From positions 1,302,001 through 1,366,000 of the forward strand of contig NZ_VIRG01000070.1 in the NCBI RefSeq assembly GCF_008107695.1: a DNA stretch of 64,000 nucleotides. Reading direction: 5' to 3'. The stretch's first letter is position 1; each line of letters begins with the position of its first letter. Source of the DNA: Stappia sp. BW2 (GTDB lineage Bacteria; Pseudomonadota; Alphaproteobacteria; Rhizobiales; Stappiaceae). The translations under genes were made by a program, and so were the position numbers. The notes under the pieces were generated by a model. That model worked only from the letters and a program-made list of their open reading frames with translations. It was not told where the DNA came from and ran no database searches. Positions 15,875-25,780 of the stretch are shown here, one piece after another.

Positions 15875-17940
15875 TGGTCGCTGTTCCCGGCCGCCTGCAA
15901 TCCGCCTTTACCGCCGGCGAACTCGATCCGCTCCTCGAGGAACGGACGGAGCTCAAGTATTTTCGAACCGGTGCCAACCGGATGGAGAATGTCGTGACCA
16001 TTCCTCAGGGCGGTTTCACGCTGCGAGGCGGGCTGGTCGATATCGGCCAGGTGGACAGCACAGCCGAGCGCATCTTCGGATTTCGAGCCTCTGACGGATC
16101 CGCCTATGACCTGGTCTTTGCCAGCGGCAAGATGGAAGCCTGGAGCGCAACAGCCAAACTTCAGACCGTGACGATCTCGTCCCTTACGGCTGGCATGTTG
16201 CCGAAGCTCAACCAGGCCCAGCTTCTGGATACGATGCTTCTGTTTCACCAGGATCTGAAACCGCAACGGATCAAGCACGCAGGTCCCACGAGCTGGGCTC
16301 GCGATGATGCGCCGCTCGAGGCGATCCCCAGCTACGACTACGGCGGGCCGATTGGCGGTGGTTCCTATACCAACGGCGTTGCGGCCGTGTGGCGTCTCGA
16401 ATTTGTCGGGCTCACCAGCGGCACATCAATCTTCACTCTGACCGTGTCTCAACAGGAGACCGTTTCGCTGTCTTACAACAGCGACATGACCGTGTTGGCC
16501 GCGGCGATCCAGGCGGCGATCCTGGACCTGCCGAACGTCGCAAGCGGCGCAACGGCCGTTTCAGCGAGTGGTGGTGCGGGCGGAACGAAAATCAACATCA
16601 CCTTTTCCGGTACCGGAAATGAAGGTGATGGCTGGGCGGTGTCCGGGACGGTCATCAACAAGGCCGATGCTGCGATCCTTGCAGCCAAGACGACGGCGGG
16701 AGTTGCGCCTGGTGAAGACGTGATCTCTGCCGATCGAGGGTGGCCGCGCTGTGGTGCGTTTTATAACCAACGTCTCCTGCTCGGTGGTTTCAAAAGCCTG
16801 CCCAACGCTTGGATGTTTTCGCTTCAGGGCGACTACTACAATTACGACGAACGGTTCACTGGCGCCAATGGTCCGGCGTTGATCCCGATGGACGTCGAGG
16901 GCGGCGAGGCGATCGAGCAGCTCGTTCCTTCCCGCAATCTCGCGATCTTCACGAACTCGGCCGAATACTGGATTGCCGAACGCGGTCTCGACAGAACGGA
17001 GCCTCCGAACCATGTCCAGTCGGGCGAGCGCGGCGTTAAGGCCGGCGTGCCTGTCGTCAAGAACGAGGGCGCACTCAATTTCGTTTCCAGCACCGGATCG
17101 GTGATCGGTGAATTCCGCTATACGGACGTTGAGGGCAATTTTGTCTCGCGCGATATTTCTCTGCTTGCGTCCCATCTCGTCGAGGATGTCAAAGACCAGG
17201 CCATGCGCCGGGCCGAAAAATCGACAAGCGGAAACCTGAATGGCGTTGTTCTGGAAGATGGCTCCGCGAGGCTCGGGATCTTTCTGCGCGAACAGGACAT
17301 AACGGCGTTTTCGCGGATGACATCCGACAGCGCTTCATTCAAGGCGGTTTGCGCCAATGGTCGGAACGAAATGTCCTGGATCGTCGAGCGGCCAGGCGGC
17401 CGTCGGCTAGAGCGACTGACGACGGGGTATCTCCTCGATGAGGTGATGACCTTCAGCTACGGCAGTCCGCAAACCTCCATCAGCGGCCTGTCCCGGTTCG
17501 AGGGGCGGGAAATCTGGGTCATTGGAGATGACAACGTGCTCGGCCCCTATACGGTCGCTTCCGGCGCGATCACACTCGATTACGGTGTGACGACTGGGTA
17601 TCTCGGCACCTGGTCGCCTCCCAAGGTCACCTTGCTGCCGCCTCCGCGCGACGTTGCGCCGAATGTGGTTGTCAAGCGGCCGATCCGGATCCCGACGGCA
17701 AAAATCTCTGTGCTTGATACGACGTCGCTCGCTGTCGCGATCAACGATGGTCCTTTGAAGAGTGTCGGGCTGTTTCGCTACGGACTGAAGGCAGATGTGC
17801 CGGAACTGCAGCAAGGTGTAACGGGAACACTGTCAATCGCCGGCCTGACCGGTTTCCACGAGGAACCCAAGCTTACACTGTCTCAATTGCGGCCGGGCAA
17901 ACTGACGATCCGATCGGTGACGCCCGAACCTGCGTTTTAG
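15874..17940 (+). CDS. Tail tubular protein B / nozzle (T7 gp12-like)
   Basis: Protein of 688 residues, slightly shorter than T7 gp12 (about 790). The N-terminus (QSAFTAGELDPLLEER, then NVVTIPQGGFTLRGGL) is the well-known signature of podovirus nozzle/stabilisation proteins. The rest is beta-rich and would form the propeller of the tail nozzle. It follows tail tube A with a one-base overlap, and its stop is followed by AGGAGGT for the next gene. Confidence 0.9.
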   Translation: MVAVPGRLQSAFTAGELDPLLEERTELKYFRTGANRMENVVTIPQGGFTLRGGLVDIGQVDSTAERIFGFRASDGSAYDLVFASGKMEAWSATAKLQTVTISSLTAGMLPKLNQAQLLDTMLLFHQDLKPQRIKHAGPTSWARDDAPLEAIPSYDYGGPIGGGSYTNGVAAVWRLEFVGLTSGTSIFTLTVSQQETVSLSYNSDMTVLAAAIQAAILDLPNVASGATAVSASGGAGGTKINITFSGTGNEGDGWAVSGTVINKADAAILAAKTTAGVAPGEDVISADRGWPRCGAFYNQRLLLGGFKSLPNAWMFSLQGDYYNYDERFTGANGPALIPMDVEGGEAIEQLVPSRNLAIFTNSAEYWIAERGLDRTEPPNHVQSGERGVKAGVPVVKNEGALNFVSSTGSVIGEFRYTDVEGNFVSRDISLLASHLVEDVKDQAMRRAEKSTSGNLNGVVLEDGSARLGIFLREQDITAFSRMTSDSASFKAVCANGRNEMSWIVERPGGRRLERLTTGYLLDEVMTFSYGSPQTSISGLSRFEGREIWVIGDDNVLGPYTVASGAITLDYGVTTGYLGTWSPPKVTLLPPPRDVAPNVVVKRPIRIPTAKISVLDTTSLAVAINDGPLKSVGLFRYGLKADVPELQQGVTGTLSIAGLTGFHEEPKLTLSQLRPGKLTIRSVTPEPAF

Positions 17941-17949
17941 GAGGTAGAT

Positions 17950-18498
17950 ATGCACCTGGCATTGGCAGCGATCGGCAAGGTTGTTGGATCGGGGCTCGGT
18001 ACGGCTGCGAGCACGGCGGCCGGCACCGCCAGCGCGGCAGGCGGGATCGGTTCCACTGCTTTGACCGTCCTGCAGGGTCTTTCCGCAGGCATTGGCATTC
18101 TCGGCCAAATCGGGTCAGCGAATGCGGCCGCACGTGCATCTGAAGATGCAGCGGTGCAGGCCGATCTGGAGGCTGGCCAGGAAAAGGTCGATGCCACCAA
18201 TCAGCAGACGCAGATGAAGCGGGAGCTGATGCGGATCCTTGGGGCAAACGAAGTCGCAACCGCGAATGCTGGCATCGATATTTCCGCCGGCATCGGCCAG
18301 CAAGCCAATGCATCGGCCAAGCGAGAGGCGCAGACAAATCTCTCTGTAAGCCGGAATGACCAGGAGTTCCGCTCTGCCCTTTACCGCCTTCGGGCAAATG
18401 GTCTGCGCCGAAAGGCGGATAGTCAGCGAACAGCCGGCCTCCTGAGTGCCGTCGGTACCGGCCTCGATTACGGCATCAGTCTTTACCAGCGGGGATAA
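17950..18498 (+). CDS. Internal virion protein B-like (T7 gp14 type)
   Basis: Protein of 182 residues with a perfect AGGAGGT before the ATG. The first 60 residues form a Gly/Ala-rich hydrophobic helix region (AGTASAAGGIGSTALTVLQGLSAGIGILGQIGSANAAARA), followed by charged helices. T7 gp14 has this plan and makes the outer-membrane part of the ejection channel. Order tail tube B, gp14-like, gp15-like, gp16-like is that of T7. Confidence 0.75.
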   Translation: MHLALAAIGKVVGSGLGTAASTAAGTASAAGGIGSTALTVLQGLSAGIGILGQIGSANAAARASEDAAVQADLEAGQEKVDATNQQTQMKRELMRILGANEVATANAGIDISAGIGQQANASAKREAQTNLSVSRNDQEFRSALYRLRANGLRRKADSQRTAGLLSAVGTGLDYGISLYQRG

Positions 18499-18499
18499 C

Positions 18500-21010
18500 A
18501 TGGCAAACAGGCAGAGCCGGGATCCGGGGAGCTTCCGCAATATTCAAAGCCAGGCCCGGATCGGCGGCGTTCCTTCGTTCGCAGTCGATACGGGAGATGC
18601 GTCCCGGGCATTGGCGGACGTTGCCGTGTCGCTGTCGTCGAAGCTGAAGACGCTTGCCGACCGGGCTGCTGTTCGCGAGGCCGAAATGGCCGGACTGTCC
18701 GCGGGTGAGCGTGGCGCTGTTTCCTATATGCAGTCGCGTGCTGCCGAGCAGGACGCGCGCACTGGAACGCGGTCACGGCCGTCCCGTGGTCAGGTTAACG
18801 CGCCGGCGCACATTCGATCGTCGATCGTCGAGGCGGCGCAACGCCACGGTCAGGACCCGGCAAAACTTCTGAAGATTGCCGAGCTGGAGAGCAGTTTCAA
18901 TCCAGCCGCGAAAAACAGCTCGTCGAGTGCGGGCGGCCTGTTTCAGTTTATTGATGGGACAGCTGCCGATTATGGCTTGAAGAACCGTTTTGATCCGGTT
19001 GAGGCGTCGGACGCCGGTGCACGCCTTTTGCGTGACAATCGAGCATACCTGGCGAAGGTTCTCGGTCGTGAGCCGACCGTTGGCGAATTGTATCTCGCCC
19101 ATCAGCAAGGCAAGGGTGGAGCTGCTAAGCTCCTCGCCAATCCGGATGCCAAGGCAGTCGACCTGGTTGGTGCGGATGCTGTCAAGTTGAATGGCGGCAA
19201 GAAGGATATGACGGCGGCGGAATTTGCCGGTCTTTGGCTCCGGAAGGCTGGTGATGAGCCGGGAGATGTTCGACACGGGTTGCCGTCACTGAACTCCCAG
19301 CCGCTGGCGCTCCGCCGGGATGGAACGATCAGCGGAGACGCCTTCGACGCCGCGGCTACTCGAGCCTACAGCTGGCGGATGGCTGAAGGACTATCGACCG
19401 AACTTGCGAATGCCTATGACGATTTTGGCGACGATCCGTCCGGCTTCGCCGATCGTCTGGGTGAAATCGAAAAACGGTATCTGGCAGATCCGAGCCTGCA
19501 GGATCCCGAGTTGCGTGAGGCCTTCCAGAAGTCGTTCGCCCAGCAGTCACGATCCTACCGGCTCAACGTCGCGAGCCGGCAGGAAACACGGCTGAAGGCG
19601 GAAGAAGTTGCTGCAGCAGAGGGGGCTTTTTCTGCTCGAGAGCGCGACCTCGAGCGCCAGGCACATGCGCTTGGCGCAAATCCGGAAGGGGATGAAATCC
19701 TTTCCCAGCAGCTCGCGCGGGCTGGCGACATGGTCGATGCGGCTGTCGAGGCCGGAACGATCACTCCTCTGCAAGGGCAAAGGCAGAAAGAGAGCCTTGG
19801 CAAGACGGCCGCGCGGGCACGTGTCCAGGGCGTATTCGACGCACTTGAAACGCCGGCGCAGAAGGAACAGTTCGCCCTGTCACTCCTCGAGGACTGGCAG
19901 ACCGGTGAGGGGGCGCTGGCCGCGCTTGACTTCTCCACTGTCAAGGCACTTTCGCAAACGCTCTTTCGCGATGCCCGGGCAGAGACCAACCGAAAAGACG
20001 CAACAACGAAACTGCAGAAAGTGCGGATCAAGGATCTGCTCAAGGACGATATTGCGTCGATCCAACGGACGGGAAAACCGGTTGATTTCACCGCGGCCGG
20101 TTTCGATGACGAGACCGTTCTCTCTGCGCTGACCCCCGAGGAATATGAAACCTGGCAGGAGGGACGCGACCTGGCTGGTCGTGTTTATGAGGCTGTAGCT
20201 GATCTGGAAACGCTTTCGGCTGATGACATCGAGCGGCGGCTCGAGTTGCTGGAACCCGATCCGGGGTCGCCTGGTTTCCGCGATCAGGAAGCTGTCCTGG
20301 CCGCCGCAGAAAAGAAAGCCGCTGATGTCATCAAGCTGCGTGCCCGCGATCCGGCCCGGGCTGTCGAGGAGAGTTTTCCGGAGGTTGCCGAGCTGGCCGA
20401 TCTTGCCGATCCGGAAGCACCGGAAACGCTGGTCAACCTCGTCCAGGCTCGCCTGGAGGCGCAAGGGGCTCTGGATATCCCGGAGCTCGCCCGTCAGCCA
20501 TTGACTGTCGAAGAAGCGTCGAACCTGGCTCGGGCCATAAAATCGGGAGACGCTAGCTCGCAGGCGGCGGCCATGAACGAGCTCGTCGGTCAAATTCAGG
20601 CAGCTTATGGTCCTCATGCCGATCAGGTTCTGCAGCAGGTGCTTGAGGTGCGGGGCATCGATAAGGATCTGGCACGGTACGGCGCGGCCGTGTTCGCGAA
20701 GGTGAACAAGCTCGACCGGCCGAGCGGCAGCGATCAGGCTGCCGCGCGCGTTAGCAGCGAGGCAACAGCCTCAGAACAGTCCTTCGGCGCGCGTGTCGAT
20801 CCCGGGACGGACCCGGTCCCGCCTTATCGAGCTGTCCAGGACCTTCTGAAGAATCCGGATCTCGCTGCTCAGTTCGATGAGAAGTATGGAACTGGCGCAG
20901 CCGCCAGGATCCTCGATGCCCGGCCGGCCGATCCTTATCGGCGCAAGGTTGAAGGCGGGATCGAGTATGTAGACGAGACCGGAGAGGGGTTCATTCCGGA
21001 TGCCCAATAA
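18500..21010 (+). CDS. Internal virion protein with lytic transglycosylase domain
   Basis: Protein of 836 residues from the ATG at 18500 (GGGGATAAC upstream). The N-terminal third carries an SLT domain: catalytic E130 in IAELESSFNP, then SSSSAGGLFQF (140-150) and AHQQGKGGAAKL. The rest is long, helical and charged, as in ejection proteins. It would open the peptidoglycan locally during DNA entry. In T7 the transglycosylase domain is in gp16, not gp15, so domains are arranged differently here. The end overlaps the following gene by 11 bases. Confidence 0.85.
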   Translation: MANRQSRDPGSFRNIQSQARIGGVPSFAVDTGDASRALADVAVSLSSKLKTLADRAAVREAEMAGLSAGERGAVSYMQSRAAEQDARTGTRSRPSRGQVNAPAHIRSSIVEAAQRHGQDPAKLLKIAELESSFNPAAKNSSSSAGGLFQFIDGTAADYGLKNRFDPVEASDAGARLLRDNRAYLAKVLGREPTVGELYLAHQQGKGGAAKLLANPDAKAVDLVGADAVKLNGGKKDMTAAEFAGLWLRKAGDEPGDVRHGLPSLNSQPLALRRDGTISGDAFDAAATRAYSWRMAEGLSTELANAYDDFGDDPSGFADRLGEIEKRYLADPSLQDPELREAFQKSFAQQSRSYRLNVASRQETRLKAEEVAAAEGAFSARERDLERQAHALGANPEGDEILSQQLARAGDMVDAAVEAGTITPLQGQRQKESLGKTAARARVQGVFDALETPAQKEQFALSLLEDWQTGEGALAALDFSTVKALSQTLFRDARAETNRKDATTKLQKVRIKDLLKDDIASIQRTGKPVDFTAAGFDDETVLSALTPEEYETWQEGRDLAGRVYEAVADLETLSADDIERRLELLEPDPGSPGFRDQEAVLAAAEKKAADVIKLRARDPARAVEESFPEVAELADLADPEAPETLVNLVQARLEAQGALDIPELARQPLTVEEASNLARAIKSGDASSQAAAMNELVGQIQAAYGPHADQVLQQVLEVRGIDKDLARYGAAVFAKVNKLDRPSGSDQAAARVSSEATASEQSFGARVDPGTDPVPPYRAVQDLLKNPDLAAQFDEKYGTGAAARILDARPADPYRRKVEGGIEYVDETGEGFIPDAQ

Positions 21011-24000
21011 TCATTTCGATCAATACGACGACGATCCGGTTCTCCAGCCAGGTGCCGCGCCTGGACTTGGCGAGCGTTTCCGCAAGAACTTCGATGCCGG
21101 CTATCGCTACAACACGATCCTGGGTGCCGTCGGTGATGCTTCGACGGAAAGCCGGCGCGGCGATCGCGAGCGGTTCGATGCAGCTTATGACGCGCTGCCC
21201 GAATGGCAGGGATTTACCGAGGGAACCGTCGCCCTGGGTGGGCAGATTGCCGGTACGGCCGCGAGCGTTGAAAACTTCGTGCCTGTCGGCCTTGGGGGCA
21301 AGGTGCTTGCCTCAACCAAAACAGCCGTCACCGGCCTCTGGGCTCGGGTCTTTGCAGGTGCGGTCGATAGCGCCGCAGTCAACGCAGTTTCAGATGCTGC
21401 CATACAAGGGATTGAGATCGGCGCGGATTTCCGTGAGGAGTTCGACCCCGTTCAATATGGTGCGAGCGTTCTGCTGGGAGCCGGCATCGGCGGTGCTGCC
21501 GGTGCCGCAGCGCGCGGTGTTGAGCTCGGTACGCCGAAAGTGAAAGAGGCACTCGCGCCGAAGCGACCGCCGTTGCAAGCCGTCGAGCCGGTTGCCGGCC
21601 GTCCCGGTGTTGTCGAGGCTCCGGCGGATCCTGCCAAGGGGATAGAGGCCGAGCCACTGAACGGTCAAGCCGTCACGATCCTTGAGGACCAAGCCGGGGT
21701 TAAAGACGGGATGGTCAAGGTTCGGCTCGAGGATGGCACCGAACATGTTCTCGGCCAGAAACTGGTAAAGGACGCCCCTGCAGCTCCCGCGGCAAAAGAC
21801 AAGGCGGCTTCTGGAAACACGGCGGAAACACCAAACGCTGCAGATGTCGATGCGCCCCCCGTCGCGGCACGCAGGCTCGGCGACGATCTCTCCGATCGCG
21901 GCCTCGAGGCTCGAGAAATTGTTTCTCGGGAAGTCCCGGAGCAAGGCGCAGGCAAGGCCCCGGATCCTGGGCCGAAGGTTGATCCGGAGGCGGCTGAACC
22001 GGCGAAGCCTGCCGGGGCAGCGAAACAGGCGTCTGCCGCGGCCGAGTTTCTGCAGGTGGAAACGGTCTCCCGATCGGATGTTATCGACAAGGGTACGAGA
22101 GCGCGACCGGCAAAAGGTAAGTCTTCAACCGGCGATGAGGCGGCCGCCGAGCCGGTTGCGCGTGTGCGTGAAACTGCAGAAGCGCTGGCGCTCGCCCTCG
22201 ATATTCCGGCAACCCGGCAGGGGCGGATCCGCGGATCCAAAAAGGTGCTTGGCCAATACAACACCAAGACAGGTGGCGTGCGTGTCCAGTCGCTCGATGA
22301 CTTCGACACTTTGACCCACGAATACGGTCATCACCTTGATAACAAGATCCCGGAAGTGAAGGCCTTTATCGGACGAAACTCCGAAGCACTCCGGCCGCTC
22401 GATTACGACGGCACGAAACAGCGGGATTTCGAAGGTTTTGCCGAGTTCTTCCGGCTGTGGATCACAAACCGTCCCTATGTCGAAAAACAGATGCCGGATC
22501 TTGCTGCCGATTTTGCCGAGGTCCTGAAGAAACATCCGGATCTGATGAAGGGTATCGATGATGCGGCCGAGGCCTGGTCGGCATTCATGGATGCTCCGAG
22601 CCAGGCGGCCGTTGCTGCAACGATTGTCAGTTCAAAAGAGAAGGGCTGGATCCAGACTGCGAGGAAGGAATTCTCTGAAGGTGGGATTGGAGGGACGATT
22701 TCGGATGTCCTGGAGCGGATCTACGGTTTCTTTCTTGATGATCTCAATCCGCTGCAGCGCGCGGTCTCCCATCTGAAAGACCTTCATTTCGAGAATACCG
22801 GAAAACATCTGGACCTGAATGTGTCGAGCGACGCCTACAAGCTCGCACGGATCAGCCGCGGCGCGTTCTCGGCCGGGCATATGGACGTCATGTATGGCGT
22901 TGCTCCGTATAAAGGCCTCAACCCCGAAAGCCCGTCGCTGCGTGATGCGATCATCGAGGCGACCGGCAAGCCCAATTCCCTTTCCGCCTGGGACGATGCA
23001 TTGGTACGAGATTTCGGGTCCTATTTGTGGAGCCGGCGCGCGATCGGCGAGTGGCAGCGGTTCAAGGCGGGTGACATTCCGAATGCGCCGGACAAGCTGA
23101 CCGAAGGCGATCACCTTCAGAACGTCAAGGACCTGGTGAAAGCCAATCCTCAGTTCGAGGCGGCGGCCGAGAAAGTCTACCAGTACAGCCGTGCGCTCTG
23201 GAAAAAGAAATACGACGCTGGCCTGATCGACCGGAAGACCTGGCAGGAAGGGCTTGCCATCGTCGACTATGTGCCCGGGCTTCGCGATTTCGCGACATCG
23301 AAAACAGACGAGAAACTGCCGGCCGGAAAGACGCGCAAGGCGAAAGATCTGAAGTATGGCATCGCGCGCCGGTTCAAGGGGTCGAAGCGGGATGTGATCA
23401 ACCCTCTCGAAAGCCTTGCTGCTGATGCCTACGAGACTGCAATGACAATTGCGCGCAACGATGTTCTGAAGGCCTTGTATCGCCTGACAAAGGTGGCGGG
23501 TGTCGGCAGCGCACGCATTGCCGAGGAGATCCCCGTCAAGCAGCTGCAGGCCTCGATGGTGGATCCGCTCGAGGCAGTGGAGAGTGCGGCTCGTAACGCC
23601 GGCATGAGCAAGCAGGACATCATGCTGATCCGCGACGCGGTCGAGAGCGCGGTCGGCGACGAGAAGGCCGCCATCTTCCGGCCGGCCATGATCAACGAGG
23701 CGGGGGAGCCGATCGTGTTCTTCCGCGATGGCGGCGACCTGAAGGCACTGCGCCTGGCGGACGGACCATTCGGCCGCGACATGTATTCGGCTCTAACCAT
23801 GATGAACCAGGCCGAGAAGAACTTCTGGCTTGAGTTGATCGCGATGCCGGCGCGTGTACTCCGGATCGGCATCACGACATCGCTCGACTTCATTGGGGCA
23901 AACTTCGTGCGCGACCAGGCAATGGCAGCGATCTATTACGGCAAGCCGCTCAAGCGTCTCGGCCGGTCCCTCCAGGGGGCTGCTGATGATCTGATGGGAT

Positions 24001-25727
24001 CGGAGACGGCTCGCGCCTATGCGCGCTCATACGGCATTTCCGGCGGGCAGGAAACGGCCAGCCTCGGCCAGGCCCGCATCAAGCGTGACATCTCGAAACT
24101 GAAGCGCAAGGGCTGGGTGGCTCAACGCCTGACCAGTTTCAGAGGCGTTCTGGAAACTGCGGAAGTGGCCGAGACTGCCTCGCGGATCGGCCTTTACCGC
24201 ACGTTCAAGGACGAGGCCAAGGCACGCGGGCTTGACGATTATGAGGCAGCGCTCGAGGCTTCTTGGCGTGCGCGCGATTATATCGATTTTGACAGGCGTG
24301 GATCCCAGATGGCGGCGGTCGCCCGGATTGTGCCGTTTCTGAATGCGTCCCTGCAGGGCCTGGACAAGACAGGCCGTCACATGCTGATGCCGCTCGCGCG
24401 TAAGGCCTTAGGACTTTCCTCCGGACCGGAAGATGCGCGAGCGCTTGGCGAGGCGGTGAAGGCCTGGGCCCGCATGGCGGTCGCGACTGCCGGCACGGTG
24501 TCTCTATATGCGCTGATGTCCCGTCACGAAGACCATGACGAGATCTCGACCTACACCAGGTCGACGCACTGGACCGTCAAGATGGGCGAGAAGTGGCTGG
24601 CCATCCCGAAGCCGTTCGAACTGGCGACAGTCTTCAACCTGGCAGAGGCAACGTTCGAAGCGATCAAGCTCAAGGATCCGATCGCTTTTGGCCGCTGGCT
24701 GGACAGCCTTCATTATTCGCTGACGCCGCCTTCGATCCTGGAAGGCAACCCGACGATCAATAGCTACTTCGAAGTCCGGACCAATAAGAACCTGTTCACG
24801 GATGCACCGATCGTTCCGGAGCATATGACTGCCCTCGAGCCCATGCTTCAGTATACATCGCGCACGACAGAGTTTTCCAAACAGCTCGGAGAAGCGTTCA
24901 ACATGTCGCCGGCGATCATCGATCATCTGATCATGAACCACCTGGCGAGCTGGGGCCGGTCCGCGCTTTCCCTCTACGATATGGCGCAACCTGACGCACC
25001 TGTTCCGGGGTGGGACGACGCCCCGATTTCGCGCCGGTTCATCAAGGATGCAGCCAAAGGCAGCCAGTCGGTGACGATGTTCTGGGATCTGATGGCAAGC
25101 CGCTCCGGAGCGTTGGAAGGCAAGGCGCAGAGCTGGAAGCAACTCGGCCCTGTCGAGCGTGCTGATTTTTATGCCGCGCAAGACGAAATCGGGAAGGCCT
25201 ATATCGCGCTATCGACACACAAGGCGGATGTCAAAAGGATCCACCCGCTTGTCCGTGCCCGTGGTGCCGTCCAGGCGATCAACATCTTGCGCCGGGAAAT
25301 GTCTTCCGGAACCTTGCGCAATCAGATGGGCGAACCCCAGGCCGTGACGCCGGCGGCAAAGTCCGCGGCCGACGATGTTCTCGGGACGCTGTCCATGGCG
25401 ATCTCTCGCAATGCCCTGATGGCGACCGGGATCGAAGGGTGGGCGCAACGCACGCCGATCGACGAGATGGGTTTCTACCGCGAGCTCGAGGCTATTGATC
25501 CGGCGCTCCTTGAGACCCTTGGCTCGCTTTTTGCCGAAAAGAAGGTCTGGTCTTTCGACGCGGTGCAACGTGCCTGGCCCGAACTGCAGGCCAGGTTGTT
25601 GTCTGATGGATCTGATGCACTGACGATCGATCTGGTTGCGAGTGTCGAGGCAGAAGGCTTTGCCATTTCTAGCGGCCTGAAGCGACCAGAAGCCTCGAAA
25701 CCGCAGGTCATACCTGCCGGCGGTTGA
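21000..25727 (+). CDS. Giant internal virion protein with HEYGH metallopeptidase motif (T7 gp16-like position)
   Basis: Protein of 1575 residues, larger than T7 gp16 (about 1318). A hydrophobic Gly/Ala-rich region lies at about 140-175, followed by a disordered Pro/Ala/Glu-rich section (about 190-370). A zinc metallopeptidase signature H440-E-Y-G-H444 follows, with a possible third ligand in E478-GFAE482. The long C-terminal part is helical with membrane-active looking stretches (AMAAIYYG; ARMAVATAGTVSLYALMSR). It resembles large polyvalent phage proteins. It would be ejected with the DNA, and the peptidase may cut host proteins or process itself. The motif is seen; the activity is inferred. 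Confidence 0.8.
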   Translation: MPNNHFDQYDDDPVLQPGAAPGLGERFRKNFDAGYRYNTILGAVGDASTESRRGDRERFDAAYDALPEWQGFTEGTVALGGQIAGTAASVENFVPVGLGGKVLASTKTAVTGLWARVFAGAVDSAAVNAVSDAAIQGIEIGADFREEFDPVQYGASVLLGAGIGGAAGAAARGVELGTPKVKEALAPKRPPLQAVEPVAGRPGVVEAPADPAKGIEAEPLNGQAVTILEDQAGVKDGMVKVRLEDGTEHVLGQKLVKDAPAAPAAKDKAASGNTAETPNAADVDAPPVAARRLGDDLSDRGLEAREIVSREVPEQGAGKAPDPGPKVDPEAAEPAKPAGAAKQASAAAEFLQVETVSRSDVIDKGTRARPAKGKSSTGDEAAAEPVARVRETAEALALALDIPATRQGRIRGSKKVLGQYNTKTGGVRVQSLDDFDTLTHEYGHHLDNKIPEVKAFIGRNSEALRPLDYDGTKQRDFEGFAEFFRLWITNRPYVEKQMPDLAADFAEVLKKHPDLMKGIDDAAEAWSAFMDAPSQAAVAATIVSSKEKGWIQTARKEFSEGGIGGTISDVLERIYGFFLDDLNPLQRAVSHLKDLHFENTGKHLDLNVSSDAYKLARISRGAFSAGHMDVMYGVAPYKGLNPESPSLRDAIIEATGKPNSLSAWDDALVRDFGSYLWSRRAIGEWQRFKAGDIPNAPDKLTEGDHLQNVKDLVKANPQFEAAAEKVYQYSRALWKKKYDAGLIDRKTWQEGLAIVDYVPGLRDFATSKTDEKLPAGKTRKAKDLKYGIARRFKGSKRDVINPLESLAADAYETAMTIARNDVLKALYRLTKVAGVGSARIAEEIPVKQLQASMVDPLEAVESAARNAGMSKQDIMLIRDAVESAVGDEKAAIFRPAMINEAGEPIVFFRDGGDLKALRLADGPFGRDMYSALTMMNQAEKNFWLELIAMPARVLRIGITTSLDFIGANFVRDQAMAAIYYGKPLKRLGRSLQGAADDLMGSETARAYARSYGISGGQETASLGQARIKRDISKLKRKGWVAQRLTSFRGVLETAEVAETASRIGLYRTFKDEAKARGLDDYEAALEASWRARDYIDFDRRGSQMAAVARIVPFLNASLQGLDKTGRHMLMPLARKALGLSSGPEDARALGEAVKAWARMAVATAGTVSLYALMSRHEDHDEISTYTRSTHWTVKMGEKWLAIPKPFELATVFNLAEATFEAIKLKDPIAFGRWLDSLHYSLTPPSILEGNPTINSYFEVRTNKNLFTDAPIVPEHMTALEPMLQYTSRTTEFSKQLGEAFNMSPAIIDHLIMNHLASWGRSALSLYDMAQPDAPVPGWDDAPISRRFIKDAAKGSQSVTMFWDLMASRSGALEGKAQSWKQLGPVERADFYAAQDEIGKAYIALSTHKADVKRIHPLVRARGAVQAINILRREMSSGTLRNQMGEPQAVTPAAKSAADDVLGTLSMAISRNALMATGIEGWAQRTPIDEMGFYRELEAIDPALLETLGSLFAEKKVWSFDAVQRAWPELQARLLSDGSDALTIDLVASVEAEGFAISSGLKRPEASKPQVIPAGG

Positions 25728-25746
25728 CCATACCTCCAGGCGCTTA

Positions 25747-25773
25747 GCCTCGCCTTATCCCAAAAGGCGAGGC
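25747..25773 (+). promoter_or_regulatory. Hairpin that covers the tail fibre ribosome-binding site
   Basis: Perfect 10-base stem GCCTCGCCTT (25747-25756) and AAGGCGAGGC (25764-25773) with a 7-base loop. The only good ribosome site for the ATG at 25781 is GGCGAGG, which lies in the 3' arm. The stem can therefore block tail fibre translation, or act as a terminator with a poor T-run (CCCCTTCA). Confidence 0.6.
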
Positions 25774-25780
25774 CCCTTCA

